A DNA stretch of 53,622 nucleotides from Actinomycetota bacterium (GTDB lineage: Bacteria > Actinomycetota > Acidimicrobiia > Acidimicrobiales > Ilumatobacteraceae). Positions within the stretch are counted from its first letter, which is position 1. The number at the start of each line of letters is the position of its first letter. The notes beneath the pieces were generated by a model that was not told where the DNA came from, searched no databases, and saw only the letters and a program-made list of their open reading frames with translations. Of this stretch, positions 31,524 through 39,615 are shown piece by piece. A program made the translations under genes and the position numbers. The DNA lies in the NCBI GenBank assembly GCA_016213625.1, contig JACQZZ010000114.1:1-53622 (forward strand), in the 5' to 3' direction.

Positions 31524-31838
31524 AACGCGTCGACGTCCCAGCGCAAGAAGCCTCTCCATCTCCTCGATCGCCTGTCGGGATTGGCAGCCCACTCACGGAA
31601 GCACGGCGGTCGCGGTCGCGGTCGACCAACGCTCGCCACGACGCAGGCGAGCGCTCGCGCACGAAACGGGCTCCCTGCCGCCGACTACCGTCAGAGCATG
31701 CGAGTGACTGCGAGCGTCTGCATCGGCCCCCCTCTGCTGACCAAGACGCCACACGTTCAGCTCTCGGCATCGGCTTGACGCGCGCCGACGGCCGTTGTAA
31801 TTTCCGTATGGGTTAATTATCTAGATGGGAAACAACAG

Positions 31839-32219
31839 ATGACTGTGACGGCGACGATGGAAGAGGATCGGCTCGACGAGACCTTCGCTGCGCTCGCCAA
31901 CTCGACGCGGCGAGCGATCCTCGCCCGGCTCGCACAGAGTGAAGCGACGGTCAACGAGTTGGCAGCACCGTTCGCCATGCAGCTCCCGGCGATCTCCAAG
32001 CACATCAAAGTGCTCGAACAGGCCGGGCTCATCGTGCGCAGCCGCAACGCTCAGTTCCGACCGTGCCGCCTCGCACCCGATCGCCTGGCGGAGGTGGCGA
32101 CGTGGGCCGATCAGTACCGATCGATCTGGGACGACCGCTTCGACCGTCTCGACCAGCAACTCTCGCGCCGGCGGCGCAACGCGCAGCACGCAGCACCGAA
32201 AGGAACCAACGACCGATGA
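31839..32219 (+). CDS. ArsR-family regulator (with SRPBCC partner)
   Basis: 126 residues. Winged-helix ArsR sequence: ETFAALANSTRRAILARL, TVNELAAPFAMQLPAISKHIKVLEQAGLI (cut), RPCRLAPDRLAEVATWADQY. No metal-binding Cys cluster, so a ligand other than metal is likely. The preceding 30 bp are AT-rich (GGTTAATTATCTAGA), a likely promoter/operator. The stop overlaps the SRPBCC start by 4 bp; ArsR-SRPBCC pairs are common in actinomycetes. Confidence 0.85.
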   Translation: MTVTATMEEDRLDETFAALANSTRRAILARLAQSEATVNELAAPFAMQLPAISKHIKVLEQAGLIVRSRNAQFRPCRLAPDRLAEVATWADQYRSIWDDRFDRLDQQLSRRRRNAQHAAPKGTNDR

Positions 32220-32683
32220 ACACCTCCGACTCGACCACCAACATGGTGGTCCTCGAACGCACCTTCGACGCACCCATTGGTGAGGTGTGGCAGATGTGGA
32301 CCGACCCCGCCGAGTTCGCCGGTTGGTACGGCCCGGGGGGTGCGAGCGTCCCGGTCTGCGAGATGGAGGTCGGTGTCGGCGGGCGCCGACGTGTCTGCAT
32401 GCGGTTCGACACGCCTTCCGGCGCTCGCGAGATGTGGTTCACCGGAGAGTACGTCGAGGTCACCGAGCCCGTACGTCTGGTCTATACCGAAGCGATGACC
32501 GATGCCGATGGAGCACCGTTGCCAGACGGACATCCGCCGACAGAGGTCTGCGTCGAGTTCGCCGAGGCCGGCGATCGCACGCGAATGGTGCTCACGCACC
32601 GCGGCATCCCCGCCGGCTCGCCAGGCGAGGCAGGTTGGCGCGCCGCGCTCGACGAGCTCGACCGCCGCCTCGCGCGACGGTGA
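32216..32683 (+). CDS. SRPBCC (AHSA1-like) protein
   Basis: 155 residues from ATG 32216 with AAGGA upstream. Typical AHSA1/SRPBCC sequence: VLERTFDAPIGEVWQMWTD, FAGWYGPGGASVPVCEMEV, GEYVEVTEPVRLVYTEAM and MVLTHRGIP. The helix-grip fold binds hydrophobic ligands. Co-translated with the ArsR regulator; ligand unknown. Confidence 0.85.
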   Translation: MNTSDSTTNMVVLERTFDAPIGEVWQMWTDPAEFAGWYGPGGASVPVCEMEVGVGGRRRVCMRFDTPSGAREMWFTGEYVEVTEPVRLVYTEAMTDADGAPLPDGHPPTEVCVEFAEAGDRTRMVLTHRGIPAGSPGEAGWRAALDELDRRLARR

Positions 32684-32744
32684 CCTCCGGTCGCGTCGTG
32701 CGGCTGAACGCTCGCGATCCGACAGTCGACGCTGCCTCGGGCGT

Positions 32745-33098
32745 TCAGCGGGCACGCTTCACACGCGGTGTCGCAGCTCGCTCGACGGCGCAGTCGAACG
32801 CTGCGTCGAGGCGTTCGGGCCACGACTCACGCTCGGACGGCGGGATGCTGATCCACTCGCGGAACGCGCGGCCGCTCGGCGCGAACGGCTCGCCCAGTCC
32901 GTCCGCGACGAGGGCTGTCACTGTCTGTCGGTCGAGCTTCACGACGAGCGCGTGCAGATAGGGGTCCCAGCTGGCGAAGAAGTCGCCGTGCAGGCGGAGA
33001 CACGGGTAGCCCATCATCGTCGAGCGCGTCACCCCTGGCCGGTCGAGCAGTGGCACGGCTGCTTCCCAGAACTCGTCGTCAGCTGCGGACGGGCTCAT
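32745..33098 (-). CDS. TfoX N-terminal-like protein
   Basis: 117 residues from ATG 33098, overlapping the SRPBCC stop by 4 bp. STMMGYPCLRLHGDFFASW, LVVKLDRQTVTALVADG and GRAFREWISIP fit the TfoX N-terminal/MmcQ-like fold often found beside SRPBCC or DinB genes. Function is not established in this setting; it is not evidence for competence. Last gene of the four-gene operon from 34438. Confidence 0.65.
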   Translation of the reverse strand: MSPSAADDEFWEAAVPLLDRPGVTRSTMMGYPCLRLHGDFFASWDPYLHALVVKLDRQTVTALVADGLGEPFAPSGRAFREWISIPPSERESWPERLDAAFDCAVERAATPRVKRAR

Positions 33099-33562
33099 GA
33101 GAGGCCCAATTCGGCTCGTGTCGGGACGCGCCCAGCGGCGAGCGGATCCGGACCCGGATCGCGGCCTTCGGCGCGGGTGGCGAGCCGGGTGAGGTAGTTG
33201 GCCCATCCGCCGGAGTGGGCGTCGGCCATCGGCCCTTCGAGGCCGCGATGCACCAGCCGGAGCTCGGTCCCGGTTGGCACGGGCCGCAGGTCGATCTCGA
33301 CGACGGTCGACCCGGGCGGCACGCCGACATCGGTACGTTCCCAGCCGTAGGTGAACACGACCCGGCGATCCGGCACAAGCTCGACGAACTCGCCGCGGAC
33401 CGTATCTCCGTTGTGATGCGTCCACGACACCTCACCCCCCGGCCGAGCATCGAGCGACGCGATCGGTGCCATCCACTCGATCAGCAACTCGGCCTGGGTG
33501 AGTAGCGCATACACCTCGGACGGGTCGGCGGCGATCGCGATCGTCGTGTCGACGAGTTTCAC
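33095..33562 (-). CDS. SRPBCC-family protein
   Basis: 155 residues. TTIAIAADPSEVYALLTQ, WMAPIASLDARPGGEVSWTH, FVELVPDRRVVFTYGWE and TELRLVHRGL give the AHSA1/SRPBCC fold. It overlaps the ArsR stop and the TfoX-like start by 4 bp each, so the three are co-translated. A second such pair lies at 31839-32683; they are similar but not close copies. Confidence 0.84.
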   Translation of the reverse strand: MKLVDTTIAIAADPSEVYALLTQAELLIEWMAPIASLDARPGGEVSWTHHNGDTVRGEFVELVPDRRVVFTYGWERTDVGVPPGSTVVEIDLRPVPTGTELRLVHRGLEGPMADAHSGGWANYLTRLATRAEGRDPGPDPLAAGRVPTRAELGLS

Positions 33563-33918
33563 GCCGAACCCCGGCGCCGCCGTGTCGCGGAGCCGGACTC
33601 AGCGCGTTGCTTCAACGCGTCGAGACGGTCGGTCCACAGCTCGTCGAACACCGCCCGCACCTCAGCGAGCCGCTCGAAGTCGACCGAGTAGAGCCGGCGC
33701 TTCGCATCCACACGGACATGCATGAGTCCGACATCCTTGAGCAGCTTGAGATGAGGGCTCGCCGCGGACGGCAACAGCCCGGCGGCGTCGGCGAGCTCGG
33801 TAGCGGTGCGCTCCCCGTCACGGGCGAGACGCAACATCGCCCGCCGACCCGGATGACCCATCGCCTTCACCGCGTCATCGAGATCACCGTCAACGTTGCT
33901 GTCAGCTGCGCGGGTCAC
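33559..33918 (-). CDS. ArsR-family regulator
   Basis: 119 residues from GTG 33918; the upstream in-frame extension is Arg-rich and lies in the 3' end of the preceding gene. Winged helix: VKAMGHPGRRAMLRLARDG, ATELADAAGLLPSAASPHLKLLK (cut), VDAKRRLYSVDFERLAEV. No metal Cys cluster. It probably controls the operon through CAATT-N3-AATTG upstream of 34438. Confidence 0.83.
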   Translation of the reverse strand: MTRAADSNVDGDLDDAVKAMGHPGRRAMLRLARDGERTATELADAAGLLPSAASPHLKLLKDVGLMHVRVDAKRRLYSVDFERLAEVRAVFDELWTDRLDALKQRAESGSATRRRRGSA

Positions 33919-34438
33919 GGCCCATTGCTCCCAGCAGCGCCTCCTGCGGCGTGGCATCGACGCCGACCTCGACCGCCGGGCCGACGAACCCAGCCTGACG
34001 GCCCACCTCGGGCATCTGCGGCAGGAACATCGACACCACTGCGTCAGTCACCTCGGCATCGAGCGTCCGATCGACGCCCAACGCAACGGCGAGATCCCAC
34101 GTGTGGATCAGCTGATCCATCGCCGTCCCGGCTGCCGCTTCCGCAACCGACCACTCGAACCCCGCCGGCGACATGCACCGACGCTCCAACGCCCCCGGCT
34201 CGCCCAGCCGCGAGACGACTGCGTCGATCGCCCCCTGCTCAGGCCACTGGCCCACGCTTTCATAGCCAACCTCGAGCGCACCCAACAGGTAACCCGGACC
34301 GCCAGCCATGTGCTCCAACAACGCAGCCACGTCCCACTCCGAACACGGTGTCGCGAGACCCACCTGCTCCGGCCGCACCGACCGCGCCAGCCCCGACGCC
34401 CCCGTTGCAGCACGCTCGAACATCTCTACCGGCCCCAT
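33902..34438 (-). CDS. TIGR03086-family (DinB/mycothiol-transferase-like) protein
   Basis: 178 residues from ATG 34438, preceded by GGAGGGGG; ATG 34453 is weaker. PVEMFERAATGASGLARSV, TPCSEWDVAALLEHM, MDQLIHTWDLAVALG and FVGPAVEVG match the TIGR03086 group, with metal-ligand His in the helix bundle (HM... H-TWD). These are related to mycothiol-dependent isomerases. First gene of the ArsR-SRPBCC-TfoX operon; a second family member is at 35067. Confidence 0.82.
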   Translation of the reverse strand: MGPVEMFERAATGASGLARSVRPEQVGLATPCSEWDVAALLEHMAGGPGYLLGALEVGYESVGQWPEQGAIDAVVSRLGEPGALERRCMSPAGFEWSVAEAAAGTAMDQLIHTWDLAVALGVDRTLDAEVTDAVVSMFLPQMPEVGRQAGFVGPAVEVGVDATPQEALLGAMGRDPRS

Positions 34439-34465
34439 GAAAGCCCCCTCCATTCAGCAAGCGCT

Positions 34466-34484
34466 CAATTCATAATTGTCTGAA
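34466..34484. promoter_or_regulatory. Palindromic operator candidate
   Basis: CAATT-ATG-AATTG, a perfect 5-bp inverted repeat in an AT-rich patch about 30 bp upstream of the gene starting at 34438; likely ArsR site. End positions are approximate within 2-3 bp. Confidence 0.5.
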
Positions 34485-34524
34485 ACGACATCAGAGTCAA
34501 GTGCGCTGACCGCTGCGGCTGGGC

Positions 34525-34875
34525 TCAAACCGGCTGCGACTCGAGCAACGCCTTCAACATGGCCAGGTCCTTGCGGTTTGCGCGGCGCATCGCCGGTTTC
34601 ATCAGTGGGGTCATCAGTCTGGAGAACCCAGCGGGTTCGCCCCGGTTGCGAAGTGTCATCCGTGTCGACCCGTCGGGCTCGATGGCCCACGAGTAGGTGG
34701 TCTCCATCGGGAAGGGACCCTGCTGTGTGCGCATCACCAATCGCTCGCCAGGGATCAACTCCACGAACTCGTACGTGTACCGCAGGGTACGGCCCAGAAA
34801 CCTGGCGACGAACTCGACCCGTGATCCGATCTGCACCGGGGGCGGCGTCTTCCATTCGACCGAGCCGATGTTCAC
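34525..34875 (-). CDS. SRPBCC protein with unclear N-terminus
   Basis: 116 residues from GTG 34875, but the same frame stays open to TAG 34983-34981 and the extra 35 codons look real: DIETDIVIARPLDVVAPFA and DPSNAPEWYVNIGSVEW, the normal start of SRPBCC proteins. That stretch holds no ATG, GTG or TTG, so either a rare start (ATC or CTG) is used, the start was lost, or there is a sequence error. The body has GERLVMRTQQGPFPMETTYSW and MTLRNRGEP. Confidence 0.65.
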   Translation of the reverse strand: MNIGSVEWKTPPPVQIGSRVEFVARFLGRTLRYTYEFVELIPGERLVMRTQQGPFPMETTYSWAIEPDGSTRMTLRNRGEPAGFSRLMTPLMKPAMRRANRKDLAMLKALLESQPV

Positions 34876-35066
34876 GTACCACTCCGGCGCGTTCGACGGA
34901 TCCGCCGCAAACGGCGCGACGACGTCCAGGGGCCGGGCGATGACGATGTCGGTCTCGATGTCGACGTTGATCCGGCAACGCTACGCCAACCCGACCAGGC
35001 GATCTATCGTGAGCGAACTCGGCGGTGGATCGGGACACGAATCGCCGTCAGCTCGGAGGAACTCGC

Positions 35067-35624
35067 ATGGACCTGCTCACGGCGCTGCACGCCGCGACCG
35101 ACGAGTTTGGACGGCGCCTCGCGCTCGCGGACGACGACGACTGGACCCGGGGAACACCATGCTCTGGCTGGGACGTCCACTACCTCGCCGCTCACGTTGT
35201 CGGAGGGAATCGCTTCGCCATCTCGATCCTCGGCGGGATGACCGCTTCGGCTGCGATCGAGGAGGTCATGTCAACGTCACAGCTCGGCGACGACCCGCTG
35301 GCAGCGTGGGAAGACACGTCTGTCGCGCAGCTCGACGCGTTCCATGCCGCGGCCGTGTTCGAGCGACGGGTCGATCATCCCCTCGGCGAGATCACCGGTC
35401 GCGAGTTCCTGGAGTTCCGGGTCTTCGACATCACCGTCCATGCCTGGGATCTGGCGCGTTCGATCGGAGCTGACGATCAACTCGACGCCGACCTGGTCGA
35501 CGCCGTGCTCGGCATCGTCGACCGCGGACCAGCCGGCATGGGTTTCGGCATCGCACCACTCGGCGAAGCGGACGACACCGCATCCCCCCAGGCGCGGCTT
35601 CTCGACCTGACCGGCCGCCGATGA
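35067..35624 (+). CDS. TIGR03086-family protein (second copy)
   Basis: 185 residues from ATG 35067 with GGAGGA 6 nt upstream; an earlier in-frame ATG at 35025 lacks a ribosome site. LTALHAATDEFGRRLALAD, TPCSGWDVHYLAAHVVGG, FDITVHAWDLARSIG and GFGIAPLGEADDT show the family. The His residues of the bundle could bind a divalent metal. It is the last gene before repeat B. Confidence 0.82.
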   Translation: MDLLTALHAATDEFGRRLALADDDDWTRGTPCSGWDVHYLAAHVVGGNRFAISILGGMTASAAIEEVMSTSQLGDDPLAAWEDTSVAQLDAFHAAAVFERRVDHPLGEITGREFLEFRVFDITVHAWDLARSIGADDQLDADLVDAVLGIVDRGPAGMGFGIAPLGEADDTASPQARLLDLTGRR

Positions 35625-35728
35625 CCCGTTCGCCGCACGCATGGTGCAGGGCTCGTCGAGCAACCGAGCCGGACGCCGATACACGGGGAAAGTCGACGGA
35701 CATGGCCCGGCAACGACGCCCGGAACCC

Positions 35729-36023
35729 CGTCCGATTCCCGCTACTCCGACGAAGTCTGTGCAGGAATCGTGCAGCCGGCAGTTGTCATCAACTGCCCAC
35801 CATCGGGCGGTCGATGCTCTGACCTGGTTGTTTTCGTGCCCGGGGCGGGGTTCGAACCCGCACGTCCTTTCGGACAAGGAGGTTTAAGACTTCACAATCC
35901 CGTCCGGCTGGTCCGGCCGAGTCCGTCTCACCTGCTCACGTCCACCGTCCTCGTCCGCCCGTGTCCGTCTGATCCGCCCTCGTCCGACAGGTACGGCCAG
36001 GTCTTGTGCAGGAATCGTGCAGG
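35729..36023. repeat. att-like repeat B with tRNA-Leu 3' half
   Basis: 295 bp. GTGCAGGA-type direct repeats near both ends, hairpin 35787-35816, tRNA-Leu 3' half on the minus strand at 35837-35892 (T-stem GCGGG/CCCGC, variable arm GTCC-GAAA-GGAC), then the GTCCG array. A toxin-antitoxin pair begins 43 bp after its end. Confidence 0.85.
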
Positions 36024-36037
36024 ATTTCGCGTTGCGT

Positions 36038-36058
36038 TGTCCTACCACCTGTCCTACC
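36038..36058 (+). promoter_or_regulatory. Antitoxin operator: two TGTCCTACC repeats
   Basis: TGTCCTACC at 36038-36046 and 36050-36058 (12-bp period), just before the antitoxin ATG, which has no ribosome site. The same pair precedes copies 2 and 3; probable autoregulatory site and promoter -10 (TACCAT). Confidence 0.6.
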
Positions 36059-36066
36059 ATCATCTC

Positions 36067-36327
36067 ATGGTCCAACGACAGAAGCGATCGATCTCACTTC
36101 CCGCCGACCTGGCCGACGCGATCGACGTCGCGGCCACCGCCGAGGGAACGACCGTCAGCGCGTGGATCGCCGAGACCGCAGCGCAGCGCCTCCGTCTCGA
36201 CGCCGGCCGCAAAGGCATCGCCGAATGGGAACGCCAGCACGGCGCACTCACCCCCGATGAGCTCGCCGACGGGCTCGCCCGGGCACGAGCAATGCTGCGC
36301 CGTCAACCATCACGCAAGAGCGCCTGA
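36067..36327 (+). CDS. Antitoxin 1 (ribbon-helix-helix-like)
   Basis: 86 residues. The N-terminus KRSISLPADLADAIDVAATAEG followed by TTVSAWIAETA is typical of ribbon-helix-helix (MetJ/Arc, CopG-type) DNA-binding domains. The C-terminal EWERQHGALTPDELADGLARARAML (cut) would bind the toxin. The stop overlaps the PIN gene by 1 bp. Nearly identical genes are at 39356 (frameshifted) and 45745. There is no Shine-Dalgarno; the start is probably leaderless. Confidence 0.82.
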   Translation: MVQRQKRSISLPADLADAIDVAATAEGTTVSAWIAETAAQRLRLDAGRKGIAEWERQHGALTPDELADGLARARAMLRRQPSRKSA

Positions 36328-36710
36328 TGGACGGCGTCACCTACGACACCGGCGCACTCATCGCCGCCGACCGCAACGACCGACGGATGTGGGCGCTCCA
36401 CGCCGGCTTCCTCGCGCTGGAGGTCTCCCCCACCGTGCCGACCCCGGTACTCGCCGAAGCCTGGCGCGGCGGGTCGCGTCAGGCAAGCCTGGCCCGCTTC
36501 CTCGCCCTGTGCACCACTGAAACTCTCACCGAGGATCAAGCCAAGGCCGTCGGGGCTCTATCAGCGCGCGCCGAGCACGATGACATCGTCGACGTCACCG
36601 TCGTCGAAGGAGCCATACGCCGGCGCGACGCCGTGGTGACATCGAACCCGACCCACATCCGCAAGATCGCCGATGCCACGAGAACAAGGCTCACAGTCGA
36701 AATGGTCTGA
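36327..36710 (+). CDS. PIN-domain toxin 1 (VapC-like)
   Basis: 127 residues. PIN acidic residues are in place: YDTGALIAADRND at 6-18, a Glu in PVLAEAWRGG near 42, and DIVDVTVVEGAIRRRDAVVTSNPTHIRKIAD (cut) with Asp near 87, 103. PIN toxins cut RNA with Mg2+. Paralogues at 39616 and 46006 differ at few positions. A hairpin terminator follows at 36722-36742. Confidence 0.83.
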   Translation: MDGVTYDTGALIAADRNDRRMWALHAGFLALEVSPTVPTPVLAEAWRGGSRQASLARFLALCTTETLTEDQAKAVGALSARAEHDDIVDVTVVEGAIRRRDAVVTSNPTHIRKIADATRTRLTVEMV

Positions 36711-36721
36711 GCCCCTGGAGG

Positions 36722-36742
36722 GAGGCGTCGACAGGACGCCTC
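36722..36742 (+). terminator. Hairpin after toxin 1
   Basis: GAGGCGTC and GACGCCTC, perfect 8-bp stem, 5-nt loop, 12 bp after the toxin stop. Confidence 0.6.
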
Positions 36743-36794
36743 GCCGTCGGTAGTGAGCTCCGACGGGCAGATCGCCATGACCCCGTCGGGCAGA

Positions 36795-37037
36795 TCAAAG
36801 CCGGTGGGTTGCAGACAATCGAGACATCACTCCGCGCGCACCGGCGCCGAGTAGAACACCGACAACCGCGTTCGACAGCGAGAGCGCTGCACCACCGACG
36901 AACACACTGAACGCTCTGGCGTTCGTGCCGACCACTAGTCCCCACCCGCACGTGACTGCGAGGACCGCCATGAGGGCGCAGCGGCGGGTCGCGAACATGC
37001 CGACCGCTATCCCCAACAGGAGAGCCAGAGGAATCAT
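36795..37037 (-). CDS. Small membrane protein
   Basis: 80 residues with GGGAG before ATG 37037. Two to three hydrophobic segments: IPLALLLGIAVGMFAT, ALMAVLAVTCGWGLVVG and AFSVFVGGAALSL through VVGVLLGAG. No family recognised. Opposite orientation to the toxin-antitoxin pair. Confidence 0.5.
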   Translation of the reverse strand: MIPLALLLGIAVGMFATRRCALMAVLAVTCGWGLVVGTNARAFSVFVGGAALSLSNAVVGVLLGAGARGVMSRLSATHRL

Positions 37038-37140
37038 CGCTCACTCCCTTCGATGTGGAAGCGCCAAAAGGGCTGATTCACCAGAGATTCCCGAAATCAC
37101 CAACTAACCCGGGCGTAACACGGAAGGCAAGACGATGTGA

Positions 37141-37635
37141 TCACTCGATGGTCGGATCCACCTCGATCACATCACCATCGAGAGCGGAGATCGTCACGCG
37201 ACTCACGGTGACCGGTACCGGCGGCTCGAACGTCACCTCGAAGTCCGACCACCGCCCGGCACCACCGCTCGACGCGCCGATCACCCGATACTCAGTTCCG
37301 AGATCGTCGAAGATGCTCCAGCCCAGGGTCCACTCCATCGCTGCGCGATTACTGGCGAGATGCTCCGGACCGAGAACGCCGACGGAGACCGTGGAGGAAC
37401 CTGGCGCTTCGGGTGGCGATGGGATCTGCCGCTGTATCTCGGCATCGTCAAGTTCGTTCTTGTCGGCGCGTGCTCCTCGGAGCACGACCCGCCACGGCCA
37501 GAGCTCGAGGTGGCTGAGGACGCGAACGAGGCCGTCGGGCGTCTCTCGTCGATGGTTGATCCGCAGGAGCTTGGGCGGCCGCAGGAACGCGTCGACCAGA
37601 TCAGAGAAGCTCGCTCCCGGCGGCTCGTGCGACAT
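37141..37635 (-). CDS. Hypothetical protein
   Basis: 164 residues from ATG 37635; an earlier in-frame ATG at 37656 has no better support. Mixed sequence with FSDLVDAFLRPPKLL, a Trp/Arg-rich LELWPWRVVLRG and a C-terminal beta-rich part (WSDFEVTFEPPVPVTVSRV, shortened). No signal, membrane helix or known motif seen. Confidence 0.5.
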   Translation of the reverse strand: MSHEPPGASFSDLVDAFLRPPKLLRINHRRETPDGLVRVLSHLELWPWRVVLRGARADKNELDDAEIQRQIPSPPEAPGSSTVSVGVLGPEHLASNRAAMEWTLGWSIFDDLGTEYRVIGASSGGAGRWSDFEVTFEPPVPVTVSRVTISALDGDVIEVDPTIE

Positions 37636-37694
37636 GACAGGAGCCTGCACGCACATCCGTGCCCTTGTCCAGCGTGGCGGGCGCCGGAACGGCG

Positions 37695-37940
37695 CTACCT
37701 GTCAGATCGGAACAGACGCCAGGACAACCCGAACCAGATGGCGATCGCGCCGAGCCAGATCGCGACGGTACGGAGCGTGCTGCCATTGGACGAGGCACTG
37801 TAAAGGGTCGTTGAGTTTTGCGAGTACATGAACCAGCCGCCATCCGACGGCCCGTTCAGCCGCGCCGCGACGGCCGACGCGACGACGGCGAGCCCCGCAC
37901 CAAGCGCCACTGACATCACTACCTTCTGGCTGCCATTCAC
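37695..37940 (-). CDS. Small two-helix membrane protein
   Basis: 81 residues. An N-terminal helix VVMSVALGAGLAVVASAVAA, an external-looking Ser/Asn/Tyr-rich loop WFMYSQNSTTLYSASSNG, then a second helix VAIWLGAIAIWFGLSW and a basic tail. Function unknown; follows the hypothetical gene's upstream side on the same strand. Confidence 0.5.
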   Translation of the reverse strand: MNGSQKVVMSVALGAGLAVVASAVAARLNGPSDGGWFMYSQNSTTLYSASSNGSTLRTVAIWLGAIAIWFGLSWRLFRSDR

Positions 37941-38078
37941 CAGGCAATTCTCGCACCTTGGACGCCTCTTCCCGCGCTACTCCGCCGCCATCGACTGCGA
38001 TGCGGAAACCCTCGGGCGGCGGTCTGACCGCCCGCCGAACTACTCAGCAGATCGATCGCCGCGTGACAAGCTCGTCGA

Positions 38079-38993
38079 ATGTCGGGTCGTGGCCAACAGC
38101 AGCGCGAAGCGCTCTTCGACATGCTCGCCGAAGTGTTCGGACAACGATCCCCGGACCACGTCGGCCTCTACCCGTGCCCGATATGTCTCACTCTTCATGA
38201 TCGCGGCTCGGCCACGGATGGGCGCCTGACACTCGAGCACGTGCCACCGCGGCGCCTCGGCGGCAGGCCGATCGTGCTGACGTGCAAGCGTTGCAACTCC
38301 GATGCCGGCAGCTCGGTCGACATCGACTGGATCAACCAGTCGCTCAGCTTCGACTTCCTGCACAGTCGCCCGGCAACGGTACGGGCCGAGATCGGAGTCG
38401 GCATCGTCCGACAGCGCGCGACCATCCAAAGCACGGGCGACGGGATGCTCATCTTGGGCGTTCCCTCCGCCGGACCTCCGGAACGACCCGACGAGGTCGC
38501 TTCGGCGCTGCAGTCGACGCACGAGCCGAAGTTCAATGTGCGACTTGAGCATCACCATTCGCCCGTTTCAGCCAAGGTCGCCGTGCTGCGCTCCGCCTAC
38601 CTTCTGACGCTACGCAAACTCGGATGGGGCTACATACTGCGACAAGTGTTCGACCCGCTGCGCGCCCAACTGGTCCAACCCGCCGAAAGCACTATCGACG
38701 TACCGGTGCAGGCCAACCCGGCGATGCCGATGAGCACACCGACGGTGCTCCTAGCGACCGAACCCGCTCCGTACCGCTGCGTGCTGGTTTCCTTCGGCCA
38801 ACACGTGGCGTTCCTTCCCGCCCCGATGCAGGCGGGCCCATTCTTTGCGAGCGTGGCGCAACGGTTCCGCGAGTTCACGAGCACCGGCTCAGCAGCCGAA
38901 TTGCGAGGTTCAACTCTTGACGGCACCGGTCCAGACATGCTCTTCGACAGAGTCCCGGGCGCCACAGAGTTTCCCGGAGCGGAGTACGGCTGA
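38079..38993 (+). CDS. HNH-like zinc-finger protein
   Basis: 304 residues. The N-terminal 75 residues carry an HNH-type arrangement: YPCPICLTLHDRG (CxxC), LTLEHVPPRRLGG with the EH pair, and VLTCKRCNSDAGSSVD (CxxC plus Asn). The remaining 225 residues have no motif I recognise. Such proteins are nucleases in defence or mobile loci, but the catalytic role is untested. It lies alone in the block between repeats B and C, i.e. as cargo. Confidence 0.65.
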   Translation: MSGRGQQQREALFDMLAEVFGQRSPDHVGLYPCPICLTLHDRGSATDGRLTLEHVPPRRLGGRPIVLTCKRCNSDAGSSVDIDWINQSLSFDFLHSRPATVRAEIGVGIVRQRATIQSTGDGMLILGVPSAGPPERPDEVASALQSTHEPKFNVRLEHHHSPVSAKVAVLRSAYLLTLRKLGWGYILRQVFDPLRAQLVQPAESTIDVPVQANPAMPMSTPTVLLATEPAPYRCVLVSFGQHVAFLPAPMQAGPFFASVAQRFREFTSTGSAAELRGSTLDGTGPDMLFDRVPGATEFPGAEYG

Positions 38994-39018
38994 ACGGCCC
39001 GCCGTCGCGCCGCGCGGG

Positions 39019-39315
39019 CCGTCCGATTACCGCTACTCGAAAACAGTCTGTGCAGGAATCGTGCAGCCAACAGCCCGCATCGACCGCCCGGGATCGGGCG
39101 ATCGATGCGCTGACCTGGTTCTTTCTTGTGCCCGGGACGAGATTCGAACTCGTACGTACGTTCGTACAGAGAGGTTTAAGACTTCACTCCCACGTCCGGG
39201 ACGTCCGGCCCAGTCCGTTTCACCTGCTCACGTCCACCGCCGTTCTCCGCCCGTGTCCGTCTGATCCGCCCAGGTCCGACAGGTACGGCCGGGTCTTGTG
39301 CAGGAATCGTGCAGG
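39019..39315. repeat. att-like repeat C with tRNA-Leu 3' half
   Basis: 297 bp, closest to A. Hairpin 39077-39108, tRNA-Leu 3' half at 39129-39184 (T-stem ACGAG/CTCGT, variable arm GTAC-type as in A), GTCCG array, closing GTGCAGGA repeats. Toxin-antitoxin pair 2 follows at 39356. Confidence 0.85.
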
Positions 39316-39329
39316 ATTTCTCGTTGCGC

Positions 39330-39350
39330 TGTCCTACCTCCTGTCCTACC
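39330..39350 (+). promoter_or_regulatory. Antitoxin operator: two TGTCCTACC repeats
   Basis: TGTCCTACC at 39330-39338 and 39342-39350, same spacing as before copies 1 and 3. The distance to the ATG is 3 bp shorter than in copies 1 and 3. Confidence 0.6.
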
Positions 39351-39355
39351 TTCTC

Positions 39356-39615
39356 ATGGCCCAACGACAGAAGCGATCGATCTCACTCCCCGCCGACCTC
39401 GCCGCCGCCATCGACCAGGCCGCCACCGCGGAAGGCACCACGGTGAGCGCGTGGATCGCCGACACCGCCGCGCACCGTCTGCGGATCGATGCCGGCCGCA
39501 AGGTGTCGCCGAGTGGGAACGCCAACACGGCGCCCTCACCCCCGACGAGCTCGCCGATGGGCTCGCCCGAGCGAGGGCAATGCTCCGCCGCCAGCCGTCA
39601 CGCAGGAGCGCCTGA
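39356..39615 (+). pseudogene. Antitoxin 2, frameshifted
   Basis: Same gene as 36067 and 45745 but 260 bp instead of 261: one base is missing at about 39499-39502 (GCCGGCCGCAAGG against GCCGGCCGCMAAGG). The ribbon-helix-helix half (to HRLRIDAGRK) is intact; the toxin-binding half is in another frame. The shifted product of about 87 residues ends at TGA overlapping the toxin ATG. It could still bind DNA but probably not neutralise its toxin. Confidence 0.75.

Noticed and set aside
31396..31770. Minus-strand frame of 124 codons over 31396-31770
   Set aside because: Composition is Arg/Ser/Gly shadow coding, no start signal, and it crosses the terminator hairpin at 31489-31523.
35729..36023. CRISPR or classical integron attC interpretation of the repeats
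   Set aside because: Only five copies, 3-34 kb apart, no spacers, no cas genes, no integron integrase; the core is a tRNA half rather than the GTTRRRY-type attC ends.
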